Assembly (NCBI GenBank): GCA_963841455.1
Contig: CAWJCU010000013.1
Coordinates: 1 to 42,171 of the forward strand
Direction: 5' to 3'
Length of the DNA stretch: 42,171 bases
Source of the DNA: JAWVFM01 sp963841455
Lineage (GTDB): Bacteria > Actinomycetota > Thermoleophilia > Solirubrobacterales > 70-9
Part shown: piece after piece, positions 23,887 to 33,476 of the stretch
How the letters are laid out: each line of letters opens with the position of its first letter
Numbering within the stretch: the first letter of the stretch is position 1
The notes under the pieces: model-generated
What the model was told of the DNA's origin: nothing
Databases searched by the model: none
What the model saw: the letters and a program-made list of their open reading frames with translations, nothing else
Program-made: the position numbers and the translations under genes

Positions 23887-24765
23887 CTACGAATCGATCG
23901 CGACCGGCTTCTCGTCCGAGTAGTCGTAGAAGCCGCGGCCCGTCTTGCGCCCGTAGTCGCCGGCCTCCACCAGCTTCCGCAGGCTTTCGGGCTGCGCGAA
24001 CCGCTCCTCGCCGTAGGCGTCGACCATGACATCCGCGATCGAGGCGAGGGTGTCGAGGCCGACGAAGTCCGCGAGCGTCAGGGGGCCCATCGGGTGGCTC
24101 GCGCCCGCCATCATGCCCGTGTCGATGTCCTCGATCGAGCCCACGCCCTGCTCGTGGGCGCGGATCGCGTCGAGCATGTACGGCACCAGGAGGCGGTTGA
24201 CGATGAAGCCGCGGTTGTCATTTGCGGCGACGGTCGTCTTGCCGAGCGTCTTCCCGATCTCGAAACCGAGGTCGTAGGCCTCATCCGACGTCGCCTCGGC
24301 GCGAACGACCTCGAGCAACGGCATCACCTGGGCAGGGTTGAAGAAGTGCAGGCCGAGGAACCGCTCCGGGCGCCCCGTCGCCGACGCCTGATCGGCGACC
24401 GGGAGCGACGAGGTGTTGGTGGCGAGGAAGGCGTCGTCCTTGACAACGCCATCGACCTCGCGCCACATCTCGAGCTTGGCATCGAGGTCCTCGGTGATCG
24501 CCTCGATCACCACGTCGCAGTCGGCGAGGTCGGCGTAGTCGAGCGTGGGCTGGATCCGGGTGCGCACGGCGTCGGCGTCGGCCTGCTCGGCCTTTCCCTT
24601 CTCGACCGCCCGAGCGAGCTGCCTTTCGACCTTCGCTAGGCCCTTGTCGAGCTTCTCCTTGTCGGCCTCGCGAACGACCACGTCCCAGCCGGCCTGCGCG
24701 CAGATCTGCGCGATCCCGTGGCCCATGAGCCCGCAGCCGAGCACTCCGACCGTCTTGATCTCCAT
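23887..24765 (-). CDS. 3-hydroxybutyryl-CoA dehydrogenase
   Basis: 292 residues. Rossmann motif VGVLGCGLMGHGIAQICAQ at the N-terminus, acidic NAD-binding residue in VVVREADKE, ATNTSSLPV, and the catalytic His/Glu pair in RFLGLHFFNPAQVMPLLEVV. The C-terminal domain has NDNRGFIVNRLLVPYMLDAI, ASHPMGPLTLADFVGLDT and YGRKTGRGFYDY. It oxidises (S)-3-hydroxybutyryl-CoA to acetoacetyl-CoA with NAD(P) in butyrate/fatty-acid metabolism. AGGGAG precedes the ATG. Its start region faces the sulfatase operon, so the short gap at 24766-24816 must hold divergent promoters. Confidence 0.92.
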   Translation of the reverse strand: MEIKTVGVLGCGLMGHGIAQICAQAGWDVVVREADKEKLDKGLAKVERQLARAVEKGKAEQADADAVRTRIQPTLDYADLADCDVVIEAITEDLDAKLEMWREVDGVVKDDAFLATNTSSLPVADQASATGRPERFLGLHFFNPAQVMPLLEVVRAEATSDEAYDLGFEIGKTLGKTTVAANDNRGFIVNRLLVPYMLDAIRAHEQGVGSIEDIDTGMMAGASHPMGPLTLADFVGLDTLASIADVMVDAYGEERFAQPESLRKLVEAGDYGRKTGRGFYDYSDEKPVAIDS

Positions 24766-24816
24766 CAGTCCATTTCTCCCTTCGTCGGCCGCGGCACCCT
24801 ACCTACTCGCCTCGAA

Positions 24817-26434
24817 TTGAGCCGGCTCTTAGGCGTTTTCGCTACCTTCCTCGCCCCCTTGCCGGCCGACGTCGCCACCAGCGGGCGGTGGCGGCGGGCG
24901 CCTGTGGCGCTCGCCCTCTCCATCGCCCTCGCCGCCGCGCTCGCGGGCGGTTTCGGCTGCGGCTCCGGCGGCGGAACGCCCAGCTCGGCGACGACGAAGC
25001 CCACGCCAGTGGACAAGCGGCTCGCGAAACGGACGGCGGGCGGGCCGAACTTCCTCGTGATCCTCGTGGACGACCAGGCGACCAACAGCTTCAAGGCGCG
25101 CTACATGCCGCAAACGTTCAAGTGGATCGTCGACCCGGGGACCCGCTTCACGAACGGCCTCGCCGCGCCGCCGCTCTGCTGCCCCGACCGCGCCGGCTTC
25201 CTCACGGGCGACTATCCGCACTCAAGCGGCGTCTTCTCAAACCACCCCGGCTACCCGGACCTGCGAGGAAAGGGCAACACCCTCCCCGTCTGGCTGTCCC
25301 GGGCGGGCTACCGCACGGCCCTGATCGGCAAGTACCTGAACCACTACTACGGCACCGAGGGGCTGCGGCCGGCGCCGGGCTGGGGCACGTGGTTCTCGCA
25401 GACGAACCGCGAGCAGTACTACGACTACCCGGTCTCCGACAACGGGGTCGAGAGGCAGTACGGCTCAGCGCGAAGCGACTACTCGACCGACGTCTTCAGC
25501 CAGAAGGCCGCCGACTTCATCAAGGGCGGGGCCGGCAAGAAATCGCCGTTCCTCCTCTGGCTGCCCTACAACGCCCCGCACGGTGTCAAGGACGCGGGGC
25601 CCGGGTGCGGGAACCACAATCCCCGCCCGCCGAACCGGAGCGATGGCGCGCCGCCTGAAGGGCCACGGCGTACCGAGGCCGGCGTCGTTCAACGAGCGGG
25701 ACATGTCGGACAAGCCGACGACGATCTCGAAGCTCCCGCCCATCAACGCGCGGGACATTCGCCACCTGGACCGTCGGTGGCGCTGCACGCTTGCCACTAT
25801 GTCCGCGGCGGATAAGGGCGTCGGGCGGGTGATGCGGGCCCTCAAGGACAGCGGCCAGCTCGACAACACGATCGTCTTCTACATGTCCGACAACGGCTTT
25901 TATTTCGGCGAGCACCGGATCCTCTCGGGGAAGCAATACCCCTATGAGCCCGGCCTCAAGGTCCCGATGGCGGTCCGGGTCCCACCGCGGTACCGGTCGC
26001 GACCGCAGCCGTCCGTCTCGAGCCAGGTGGTGTCTGAAGCCGACGCCGCCCCGACAATCCTCGACTATGCCGGCGGCCTACCCTCGTGCAAGGCGCCCGG
26101 ATACTGCCGCCGCATCGACGGCCGCCCCCTCCAGCCCCTGCTGGGCGATCGCGGAGGTTGGCCCGCGGACCGCGGAGTCCTCGCCGAGATCGCTGCTGAC
26201 CAGGGCGCCTACTCGGCGATCCGCACCGAGCGCTGGGTCTACGTGCGCTACGACGACGGCCAGTCGGAGCTCTACGACCTGCGCCGTGACCCGGGCCAGC
26301 TGCGAAACCTCACCGGCGAGCCCGCCGATGCCCAGATCGAGGCCGAGCTCAGGGCTCGGCTCAAACGACTCCGCCACTGCTCCGGCGCTCGCGGCATCGT
26401 CCCACCCGCCAACGGAAAGCCACTCTGCGAATGA
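24817..26434 (+). CDS. Secreted sulfatase 1 (lipoprotein), one frameshift
   Basis: About 535 residues corrected. The signal peptide (VALALSIALAAALAGGFGCG) ends in a lipobox-like G-F-G-C, so it is probably a lipoprotein. Type I sulfatase features: FLVILVDDQAT (two metal-binding Asp), LCCPDRAGFLTGDYPHSSG (C-x-P-x-R, first Cys to formylglycine), IGKYLN (Lys), LPYNAPHG (His), and after a shift near 25640 the frame ending at 26434 with YMSDNGFYFGEHRI (Asp-Asn, His) and YPYEPGLKVP. It is closest to N-acetylglucosamine-6-sulfatase-like enzymes. Start uncertain: TTG at 24817 or GTG at 24904. First of four paralogues; the stop overlaps the next ATG. Confidence 0.8.
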
Positions 26435-27973
26435 TCGGCGGCCCCCTCGCAGCCGCAGGCTCGGCGGCGCTCGTGCGCCTCTTCGTCGGCGTCGCCAGCC
26501 TCGCGTCGATCGCCGCGGGCGCGGTGAGCTCCACCGGCCCCGGAGCGGTGCCGCCCGCGAAGGTCGCGGCCAACGCTCCGAACGTGCTCCTGGTGATCGT
26601 CGACGACCAGACGACGGGCAGCTTCAAGCCGCGCTACATGCCGCAGACCTTCAACTGGCTGGTCCGCGGCGGCACGAACTTCACCAATGGGCTCGCCGCG
26701 CCGCCGCTCTGCTGCCCGGACAGGGCGGGGATCCTCACGGGCGACTACCCGCACTCGAGCGGCGTCTTCTGGGACCACCCGGGCTACGGCGGGCTCATCG
26801 ACAGGCGGGACACCTTGCCCGTGTGGCTCCACCGCGCCGGCTACCGGACGGGGCTCGTCGGGAAGATGATGAACGGCTACGACTCGCACTACGGCCTCGC
26901 GCCGGCGCCTGGCTTCGACTTCTGGTTCAACCTGCTCGGCGAGAAGCGCTACTACGACTACGAGGTGTCGGACCAGGGCCGGCACCGCACCTACGGCGGA
27001 CTGCGCCGCAACTACTCCACCGACGTCTTCACGCGTCAGGCCAAGCGCTTCGTCCACTCGAGCTCGCAGGGGACGAAGCCGTGGTTCCTCTGGCTGGGCT
27101 ACGACGCACCCCACACGGCACACTCGACGGCGGTGAAGGGGTGCAGCGGGAACGACCCGGTGCCGCCAAACCACGCCGCGGCGGTCCGCTACTTCGACAC
27201 GCCCCTGCCTCGGCCCCCGAGCTACAACGAGCACGCCGTGTCCGACAAGCCCCCCAACATCGCGGGCCTGCCGAGCATCAGCCACCACACCTTCAACAAC
27301 ATCAGGCGCCGCTACCACTGCACCCTCGCAACGGACCGAGAGGTCGATCTCGCGGTATGGGCCGCCTGCGTCGCGAGCTTCGCCGTGACCACGAGCTGTC
27401 GCGGACGATCGTCTTCTACTACTCGGACAACGGGTACTTCTTCGGCGAGCACCGGCTCGCCCGCGGGCAAGTCGCTTCCCTACGAGCCGGCCCTACGGGT
27501 GCCCTACGCGGTCCGGGTCCCGGCCGCCTACCGCGAAGGGCCGCAGAACCGCGTCTCGCGCAAGATCGTCACCAACGAGGACATCCCCGCCACGATCCTC
27601 GACTACGCCGGCGACCCTCCGGCGTGCGCTGCGCTCGCTCGACTGCCGCACACTCGACGGCCGCAGCATCCGGCCCCTGCTCGGAGGCTCAGGGCGGTGG
27701 CCGCATGACCGGGGAGTCCTCTCGGAGATCTCGGGCGGCGTCCAGCACTGGCGCGCGGTCCGAACCCCGGGCTGGATGTACGCCCGCTACGAGGGCGGTG
27801 CCAGGGAGCTGTACGACCTCGGCCGAGACCCCTACGAGCTCAAGAACCTCTCCGACAAGCCCAAGTACTCGCGCATCGAGCGCTCCATGGCGGACCGGCT
27901 GAAGCGCCTTCGCCATTGCGTCGGGATCAAGGGCCGCGACCAGAGCCTGCACGGGACGCCATTCTGCGAGTGA
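26431..27973 (+). CDS. Secreted sulfatase 2, three frameshifts
   Basis: About 510 residues corrected. Hydrophobic export signal at ~10-35. Motifs: VLLVIVDDQTTGSFKPRYMP, LCCPDRAGILTGDYPHSSG, LVGKMMN, LGYDAPHT. Near 27345 the conserved frame shifts to ELSRTIVFYYSDNGYFFGEH, shifts back near 27470 (KSLPYEPALRVPYAVRVPAA), and shifts again near 27630 to LDGRSIRPLLGGSGRWPHDR and the end HGTPFCE. The active-site Cys is again C-x-P-x-R (CCPDR). The ATG overlaps the stop of sulfatase 1 (ATGA). No formylglycine-generating enzyme is nearby, so activation depends on a gene elsewhere. Confidence 0.8.
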
Positions 27974-29446
27974 GCTCGAGTCGGGGGAGGCGGCTGGCCT
28001 GTGCGGGGGCCGTGGCGGGGGCGGTCGCCGCCTGCGCGATCGGCCTGGTTCCCGCCGCGTCGAGCGCCGGCGTCGGGACGCCCCCCAACTTCGTCGTGAT
28101 CCTGGTCGACGACCAGGCGACGAACACCTTCAACCGGGACTTCATGCCGCAGACGTACCGGTGGATCGTCGACCGCGGCACCAACTTCACCAACGGCCTC
28201 GCGGCGCCGCCCCTCTGCTGTCCGGACCGCGCCGGGATCCTCACCGGCCAGTACCCGCACAACGACGGGGTGTTCTCGAACGATCCGGGCTATCCCTCGC
28301 TCAACGATCCGGGCGACACCCTGCCCGTCTGGCTTCACCGCGCCGGCTACCGGACCGGCTTCATCGGCAAGTTCCTCAACAACACAGTGGCGACCCTGGG
28401 CCGCGCCAAGGCGCCGGGGTTCGACCGCTGGTTCGCGTACGACAACGGCAACGAGTACTTCGACTACACGATGGCCGACCAGGAGGGCGAGAAGGCCTTC
28501 GGCTCGCAGCCGGCGAGCTACACGACCAACGTGTTCACGCGGCAGGCGCTCGCGTTCACCGCCGCTGCATCCCGAGAAGCCGTTCTTCCTCTGGCTCGCC
28601 TACAACGCGCCGCACGACGCCCACAAGGGCCGGGGGCACTGCAAACGCCTTGACCCGCTCGTCGCCCGCGGCGCCGATTACCGCCGGTTCGCGGAGCGCA
28701 AGCTCCCACGGCCCCCCTCTTTCAACGAGCGCGACGTCTCCGACAAGCCGCAGGCCATCCGCTCGCTGCCGAGGTTGACCGCCGACTCGTTCGCCAACAT
28801 GACGCGTCGGTACCGCTGCACCGCGGCCGCGATGCACGAGGTCGATCGCGGAATCGCGAAGGTGATGCGCTCGCTCCGCCGAAGCGGAGAACTCAACAAC
28901 ACGATCGTGATCTACACGTCCGACAACGGCTACTTCTTCGGCCAGCACCGGATCAACCGGGGGAAGTCGCTCCCGTATGAGCCCGCGCTACGGGTCCCGT
29001 TCGCCGCGCGCGTTCCGTCGCCCTACCGCGATGGCCCACAGCAGCCGACGGACGGAAGGGTCGTCGCCAACATCGACATCGCGCCGACGCTCCTGGACTA
29101 CGCGGGCGGGGTCCCGTCATGCGCAACCGACAGCGACTGCCGCATCCCCGACGGGCGGAGCCTGCGGCCGCTGCTCGGAGGCGCCGGGACGTGGCCGTCG
29201 GACCGCGGCGTCCTCGCCGAGATCAACTCGAGAGCGGCGCAGTACTCGGCGATCCGCACCCGCCATTGGATGTACGCCGAGTACCCCGACGGCGAGCGGG
29301 AGCTCTATGGCCTGCACCAAGACCCGTTCGAGCTGCGAAACCGAGCCGGCCAGCCCGCCTACGCGACCACCCAGATCCAGCTCGCCGAGCGCCTCGCGGG
29401 GCTGCGAAGCTGCTCCGGGACCGTCGGCCTGGGGGCGTGTGAGTAG
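27970..29446 (+). CDS. Secreted sulfatase 3, one frameshift
   Basis: About 491 residues corrected, starting at the GTG at 27970 that overlaps the stop of sulfatase 2 (GTGA). Twin-Arg-like leader SSSRGRRLACAGAVAGAVAA, which may be Tat or Sec. Motifs: FVVILVDDQATNTFNRDFMP, LCCPDRAGILTGQYPHNDG, IGKFLNN. Near 28570 the frame shifts to HPEKPFFLWLAYNAPHDAHK, then YTSDNGYFFGQHRINRGKSL and DGRSLRPLLGGAGTWPSDRG. All metal and catalytic residues of the family are visible. It ends LGLGACE. Confidence 0.82.
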
Positions 29447-29450
29447 ACCG

Positions 29451-30961
29451 ATGGGCGTGACTCGATCCAGCCGCGCGCGCTTCCCGGGCAAGCCGCGGCT
29501 CGCGGCGGCCGCGCTCGCGCTCCTGGCGATCGCGGCGGGTGTCCTCTCCCTGCCGAGCCACGGATCGGGAGCCAGGGCGAAGCCACCGCCGAACTTCCTG
29601 CTCGTCCTCGTCGACGACCAGGCGATGAACACGTTCAGGCAGGAGTACATGCCGGAGACCTATCGCTGGATCGTCGGGCCGGGCACCAAGTTCACCTCCG
29701 GGCTCGCAGCGCCGCCGCTCTGCTGCCCCGACCGCGCGGGCATCCTCACCGGCCAGTACCCCCACAACAACGCGGTCTTCTCGAACGACCCCGGCTACGC
29801 GAGCCTCAACGGCAAGGGGGACGTCCTGCCCGTGTGGCTGCGTCGCGCGGGGTATACGACCGGATTCGATGGAAAGTTCCTCAACGACCTCTCGGTGTAC
29901 CAGGGCACGAAACCGCCACCGGGGTGGGACTACTGGTTCGGCTTCCTCGAGCCGCCAGGCTACTACCGCTACGCGATGTCCTACAACGGCGAACGTCAGT
30001 GGTTCGGGCCCGGCCGCGTCAGCTACTCCACGGACGTCATCACGCGGCACGCGAAGCAGTTCGTGCACTCCGCCGATCCCTCGAAGCCCTGGTTCCTCTA
30101 CCTCGCCTACAACGCCCCCCACGACACGAAGCCGGTAATCGGCGACTGCGGACACAGCTCGCCGCTGCCACCGACGCCCGAGTACGAACGGCTCTACGGC
30201 AACTACCCCCTTCCGACCCCGCCGTCCTTCAACGAGAAGGACGTCTCCGACAAGCCCTCATTCATCCAGGCGCTCCACCACATCCCGCCCGTTTCGCGTC
30301 GGCACATCCTCAATCGCTGGCAATGCACCCTCGCGACGATGCACGAGGTCGACGCTCAGCTCGGCCAGCTCATGAGGTGGCTCAAGGAGAACGGCCAGCT
30401 CCAGCGCACAATCGTCTTCTACCTCTCCGACAACGGCTACTTCTTCGGCGAGCACCGCGTCACGCGCGGGAAGTCGTATCCGTACGAGCCGGCGCTCCAG
30501 GTTCCCTACGCCGTGCGGATCCCGAGCGACTACCGCGGCTCGGCACGACCTCCCAGAACGTCGAACGCGGTCGTCTCGAACCAGGACATCGCGCCGACGA
30601 TCCTCGACTACGCGGGCAGCCCTCCGCCCTGCAAGGGGCCCAAAACTGCCGCGTGCTCGACGGCCGAAGCCTGCGGCCGCTGCTCGCCGGCGGCGGGACC
30701 TGGCCGCGCGACCGGGCGGTGCTCGCGGAGATCAAGGCGGGCACCAGCGTCGGGACCAACTACTCGGCGATCCGGACCAAGGGGTCATCTACGTCGAGTA
30801 CACGGACGGCGAGAAGGAGCTCTACGACCTACGCGCCGACCCCTTCGAGAAGACGAAGTGGTCGGCCAGCCGGCCTACGCCGCGGTCCAGTCGACTCTCG
30901 AGCGAGGCTGCGGCTCCTGGCGACCTGCTCGGGCCTCCACGGCCCCGACGCCTGCCAGTAG
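29451..30961 (+). CDS. Secreted sulfatase 4, several frameshifts near the C-terminus
   Basis: About 505 residues corrected. Signal region RLAAAALALLAIAAGVLSLP. Intact up to ~residue 395: LLVLVDDQAMNTFRQEYMP, LCCPDRAGILTGQYPHNNA, FDGKFLND, YLAYNAPHDTKPV, YLSDNGYFFGEHRVTRGKSY and YEPALQVPYAVRIPSDYRG. Then single-base losses near 30634, 30783, 30860 and 30905, two of them at G runs, scatter the end over three frames: NCRVLDGRSLRPLLAGGGTW, IYVEYTDGEKELYDLRADPF, VGQPAYAAVQSTLE and LRLLATCSGLHGPDACQ. The gene ends at the TAG at 30959. It starts five bases after sulfatase 3 and is the last gene of the operon. Confidence 0.8.
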
Positions 30962-30974
30962 CGGTGGATCGACT

Positions 30975-31370
30975 CTATGCGGCCGGCGCGGTCAGGCCGA
31001 CGCGCTCGAACTCGCGCGCCATCGCGTCGCGCAGGGCGTGCATGCCCGACATCGGCCGCACCATGACCGTCAGCTCGCGCACGCGCCCGTCGGCGTCGAA
31101 CCGCAGGAGGTCGAGGCCCTGCACCTCACGATCTCCCACGCGCGCCTCGAAGATGAGCGCCTCGGCGTCATCGCCGGCGAGCCGATCGGTGTAGCGGAAG
31201 TCCTCGAACACCTTCATCGCCCCCTCGACGAGGACCATGGCGACCACCTCGCGGCCCTCGTAGGGCCGAAAGACGACAGGGCTCCGAAAGACCACGTCCT
31301 CCGCGAGGACGTCCGGCACCGCGGCGGTGTCGCGAGACTCGACTGCGTTGACGAAGGCGTCGCTTCGCAT
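30975..31370 (-). CDS. SnoaL-like (NTF2-fold) protein
   Basis: 131 residues. MRSDAFVNAVESRDTAAVPD, LAEDVVFRSPVVFRPYEGRE and a C-terminal strand pattern (GLDLLRFDADGRVRELTVMV) are typical of SnoaL-like/NTF2-fold proteins, small alpha+beta barrels that act as isomerases, hydrolases or binding proteins. Ligand unknown. A TAGGGT box eight bases before the ATG, overlapping the stop of the HMG-CoA lyase gene, suggests a separate leaderless mRNA. It converges with sulfatase 4, 13 bases away. Confidence 0.78.
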   Translation of the reverse strand: MRSDAFVNAVESRDTAAVPDVLAEDVVFRSPVVFRPYEGREVVAMVLVEGAMKVFEDFRYTDRLAGDDAEALIFEARVGDREVQGLDLLRFDADGRVRELTVMVRPMSGMHALRDAMAREFERVGLTAPAA

Positions 31371-31378
31371 CGCCCTGA

Positions 31379-31384
31379 ACCCTA
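31379..31384 (-). promoter_or_regulatory. -10 box for the SnoaL-like gene
   Basis: TAGGGT, then eight bases, then the ATG at 31370. Its first three bases are also the TAG stop of the HMG-CoA lyase gene. Confidence 0.4.
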
Positions 31385-32305
31385 TTCCCCGCCGCCCCAC
31401 TCCACCGGCCCGGCGCGGAGCACGTGCGCGCCCAGCGGCCGGCCGAGGACCTCCTGCGCGGCTCGGGATGCCGCGAGGAGCCGAGGCAGCTCGATCCCCG
31501 TCTCGACCCCCATCTCGTGGAGCATCGACACGAGGTCCTCGGTCGACACGTTGCCCGTGGAGCCCGGCGGGACCGGGCAGCCACCGAGCTCGCCGAAGGA
31601 GGACTCGAAGCTCGAGATGCCGGCCTCGAGCGCTGCGAGGGCGTTGGCGAGACCCTGGCCGCGCGTGTTGTGGAAGTGCGCGGTGAGCTCGACCCCGCCG
31701 AAACGCTCGCGCGCCGCCGCGAAGAACTCCCCGACCTGCCGGGGGTTCGCCATTCCCGTCGTGTCGCCGAAGGCGACCTCCTCGCACCCCGCCGCCGCCA
31801 GGCGCTCCGCGATCTCGAGGACGCGATCGGGCGGCACCTCGCCCTCGTACGGACACCCGAAGGAGGTCGAGATGACGCCCTCGCACCGCAGGCCTGCGTC
31901 GCGTGCGGACGCGATGGTCCGCTCGAGGCCATCGAGCGACTCGGAGATCGAGCGGTTCACGTTCTTCCGGTTGTGGGTCTCCGAGGCCGAGAGGAAGAGG
32001 TTCACCTCGTCGAAGCGGTCACGGTGGGCCAGCGCGCGCTCGAGGCCGCGCTCGTTTGGGACGAGGACCGAGTAGCTCACGCCGGTCGGCCTGTCGATCG
32101 CGTCGAGGACCTCCTCGGCGTCGGCGAGCTGCGGGATCACGTCGGCGCGGACGAACGACGTAACCTCGAGTCGCTCCAGACCGCTCGCGGCGAGCATGCC
32201 GATCAGCCGGACCTTCTCGGCGGTCGGGATCACCTCGGGCTCGTTCTGGAACCCGTCGCGGGGGCCGACCTCGCGGATCCGCGCCCGCTGCGGGAAGTCG
32301 TTCAT
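31382..32305 (-). CDS. mvaB: Hydroxymethylglutaryl-CoA lyase
   Basis: 307 residues from the ATG at 32305 (MNDFPQRARIREVGPRDGFQ). It is a DRE-TIM metallolyase cleaving HMG-CoA to acetyl-CoA and acetoacetate, the last step of leucine breakdown. Visible: EVGPRDGFQNEP (catalytic Arg/Asp), FGDTTGMANP, ELTAHFHNTRGQGLANALAA (metal-binding His-x-His) and the loop ELGGCPVPPGSTGNVSTED with the catalytic Cys. Length is usual. Its acetoacetate product is the substrate of the synthetase at 12072. A TACGCT box lies six bases before the ATG. Confidence 0.92.
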   Translation of the reverse strand: MNDFPQRARIREVGPRDGFQNEPEVIPTAEKVRLIGMLAASGLERLEVTSFVRADVIPQLADAEEVLDAIDRPTGVSYSVLVPNERGLERALAHRDRFDEVNLFLSASETHNRKNVNRSISESLDGLERTIASARDAGLRCEGVISTSFGCPYEGEVPPDRVLEIAERLAAAGCEEVAFGDTTGMANPRQVGEFFAAARERFGGVELTAHFHNTRGQGLANALAALEAGISSFESSFGELGGCPVPPGSTGNVSTEDLVSMLHEMGVETGIELPRLLAASRAAQEVLGRPLGAHVLRAGPVEWGGGE

Positions 32306-32311
32306 GCCTGA

Positions 32312-32317
32312 AGCGTA
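32312..32317 (-). promoter_or_regulatory. -10 box for the HMG-CoA lyase gene
   Basis: TACGCT, then six bases, then the ATG at 32305. No ribosome binding site. Confidence 0.45.
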
Positions 32318-32322
32318 GGCCG

Positions 32323-32697
32323 CTAGTCGCTCTTTACGGCGCCGACGTCGATCACGCGGCGCTCGTGGGTGCCGACGCCGATCGTCCGCTCGCCCTCCCG
32401 CACCTCGACGTCGAAGCGGAGCTTGCGGCCGTCGACGACCTCGGCGAGTGTCGCGCGCGCTGTGCATTTCGCGCCCTCCAGCGCCGCGGCCACGTGCTTG
32501 ACGCAGACCTCGAAGCCGACCGTCGCCTTGCCGTCGGGCAGGTTCTCGTAGGAGAGGACCGAGGAGGCGCGCTCCATCATCCCGATCATCCCCGGCGTCG
32601 AGAGCACGCGGACCCCGATCGTGCCGCCGACGTCGGTGACGAGGCGGTCGGAGACCACGAACTCGTCGACGCGCTCCAGGCCCGGTTCGAGATTCAA
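32323..32697 (-). CDS. Hotdog-fold thioesterase, FlK-like
   Basis: 124 residues from the TTG at 32697, which overlaps the SDR stop (TTGA). The sequence NLEPGLERVDEFVVSDRLVT, STPGMIGMMERASSVLSYEN, TVGFEVCVKHVAAALEGAKC and IGVGTHERRVIDVG follows the plan of fluoroacetyl-CoA thioesterase-like proteins: a Thr/Ser and Glu on the central helix (STPGMIGMME) and a His (VKHVAA) in the active-site strand. It probably hydrolyses a short acyl-CoA. The frame continues upstream inside the SDR gene, so the TTG start rests on coupling. Confidence 0.75.
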   Translation of the reverse strand: MNLEPGLERVDEFVVSDRLVTDVGGTIGVRVLSTPGMIGMMERASSVLSYENLPDGKATVGFEVCVKHVAAALEGAKCTARATLAEVVDGRKLRFDVEVREGERTIGVGTHERRVIDVGAVKSD

Positions 32698-33431
32698 ACC
32701 ATGCCTAGGCCACCGGAGACGCCCAGCGTCTCCCCGGTGACATACGAGGCGTCGTCGGAGACCAGGAAGGCGATCGCTGCCGCGACCTCCTCCGGCTGCC
32801 CGAGGCGGCCGAGCTGCGTCCCGCCGGTCATGTTGTCGAGGATCTTCTGGCCGAGCTCTCCGAATTCCATCGCTCCCATCAAGAGGGGGGTCTCGATCGG
32901 GCCCGGCGCGATCGAGTTGGCCGTGATCCCGTAGCGGGCGTTCTCGCGCGCGATCGTCTTCATGAACGCGATCACTCCGCCCTTCGCCGCCGAGTAGACC
33001 GCCGACCCCTTCGAGCCGACCCTGCCGGCCTCGGACGAGGTGGAGACGATGCGTCCGTATCCCGCCGCCTGCATGCCGGGGAGTGCGGCGTGGGTGCACG
33101 CGAGCACGCCCACGAGGTTCACCGCGATCACCCGCTGCCACTGCTCGGGCGTGACCTCCGTGAAGAAGCCGAACTCGTCCATCCCGGCGTTGTTGACGAG
33201 GATGTCGAGCGTGCCCCCGGCGGCCTCGACGGCGGCCTTGGCCGAATCGGGATCGGTGACGTCGAGATGGACCGCGTGGCCGTCGATCTCGCCCGCGACC
33301 GTCTCGGAGCCCTCGTCGTTCAGGTCGGCGACCCAGACCTCGGCGCCCTCGGCCGCGAGTCTTCGCACGGTCGCGGCGCCGATGCCGCTCGCGCCGCCGG
33401 TTACCAACGCTTTCCTTCCTTCCAGCCGCAT
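32694..33431 (-). CDS. Short-chain dehydrogenase/reductase
   Basis: 245 residues, classical SDR. Cofactor motif ALVTGGASGIGAATVRRLAA, acidic residue in WVADLND (favouring NAD), LDILVNNAGMDEFG, catalytic Ser in IVSTSSEAGRVG, Y-x-x-x-K in AVYSAAKGGVIAF, and APGPIETPL. It resembles 3-oxoacyl reductases or 3-hydroxyacyl-CoA dehydrogenases; exact substrate open. It is translationally coupled to the thioesterase downstream and near HMG-CoA lyase, suggesting acyl-CoA metabolism. Its promoter box TATGCT is nine bases before the ATG, facing away from npdG. Confidence 0.88.
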   Translation of the reverse strand: MRLEGRKALVTGGASGIGAATVRRLAAEGAEVWVADLNDEGSETVAGEIDGHAVHLDVTDPDSAKAAVEAAGGTLDILVNNAGMDEFGFFTEVTPEQWQRVIAVNLVGVLACTHAALPGMQAAGYGRIVSTSSEAGRVGSKGSAVYSAAKGGVIAFMKTIARENARYGITANSIAPGPIETPLLMGAMEFGELGQKILDNMTGGTQLGRLGQPEEVAAAIAFLVSDDASYVTGETLGVSGGLGMV

Positions 33432-33440
33432 CGCGCGGGC

Positions 33441-33446
33441 AGCATA
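33441..33446 (-). promoter_or_regulatory. -10 box for the SDR operon
   Basis: TATGCT, then nine bases, then the ATG at 33431. It is one half of a divergent pair with the npdG promoter in a 45-base gap. Confidence 0.5.
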
Positions 33447-33461
33447 TGCGCTGGCCGGAAA

Positions 33462-33467
33462 TAGACT
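33462..33467 (+). promoter_or_regulatory. -10 box for the F420 operon
   Basis: TAGACT, then nine bases, then the ATG of npdG at 33477, with no ribosome binding site. Same hexamer and spacing as at 9312. Confidence 0.5.
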
Positions 33468-33476
33468 CCGCCGCCG

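Noticed and set aside
25944..27902. A 652-residue plus-strand open frame across sulfatases 1-2
   Set aside because: Mostly Arg/Pro-rich shadow. Only a short stretch near 27350-27470 matches sulfatase sequence, because of frameshifts in sulfatase 2.
28977..32075. A 1032-residue open frame over sulfatases 3-4 and beyond
   Set aside because: Only the part from 29451 to about 30630 carries sulfatase motifs; the rest is the shadow of genes on other frames and of HMG-CoA lyase on the minus strand, with Arg/Pro/Ser-rich composition.
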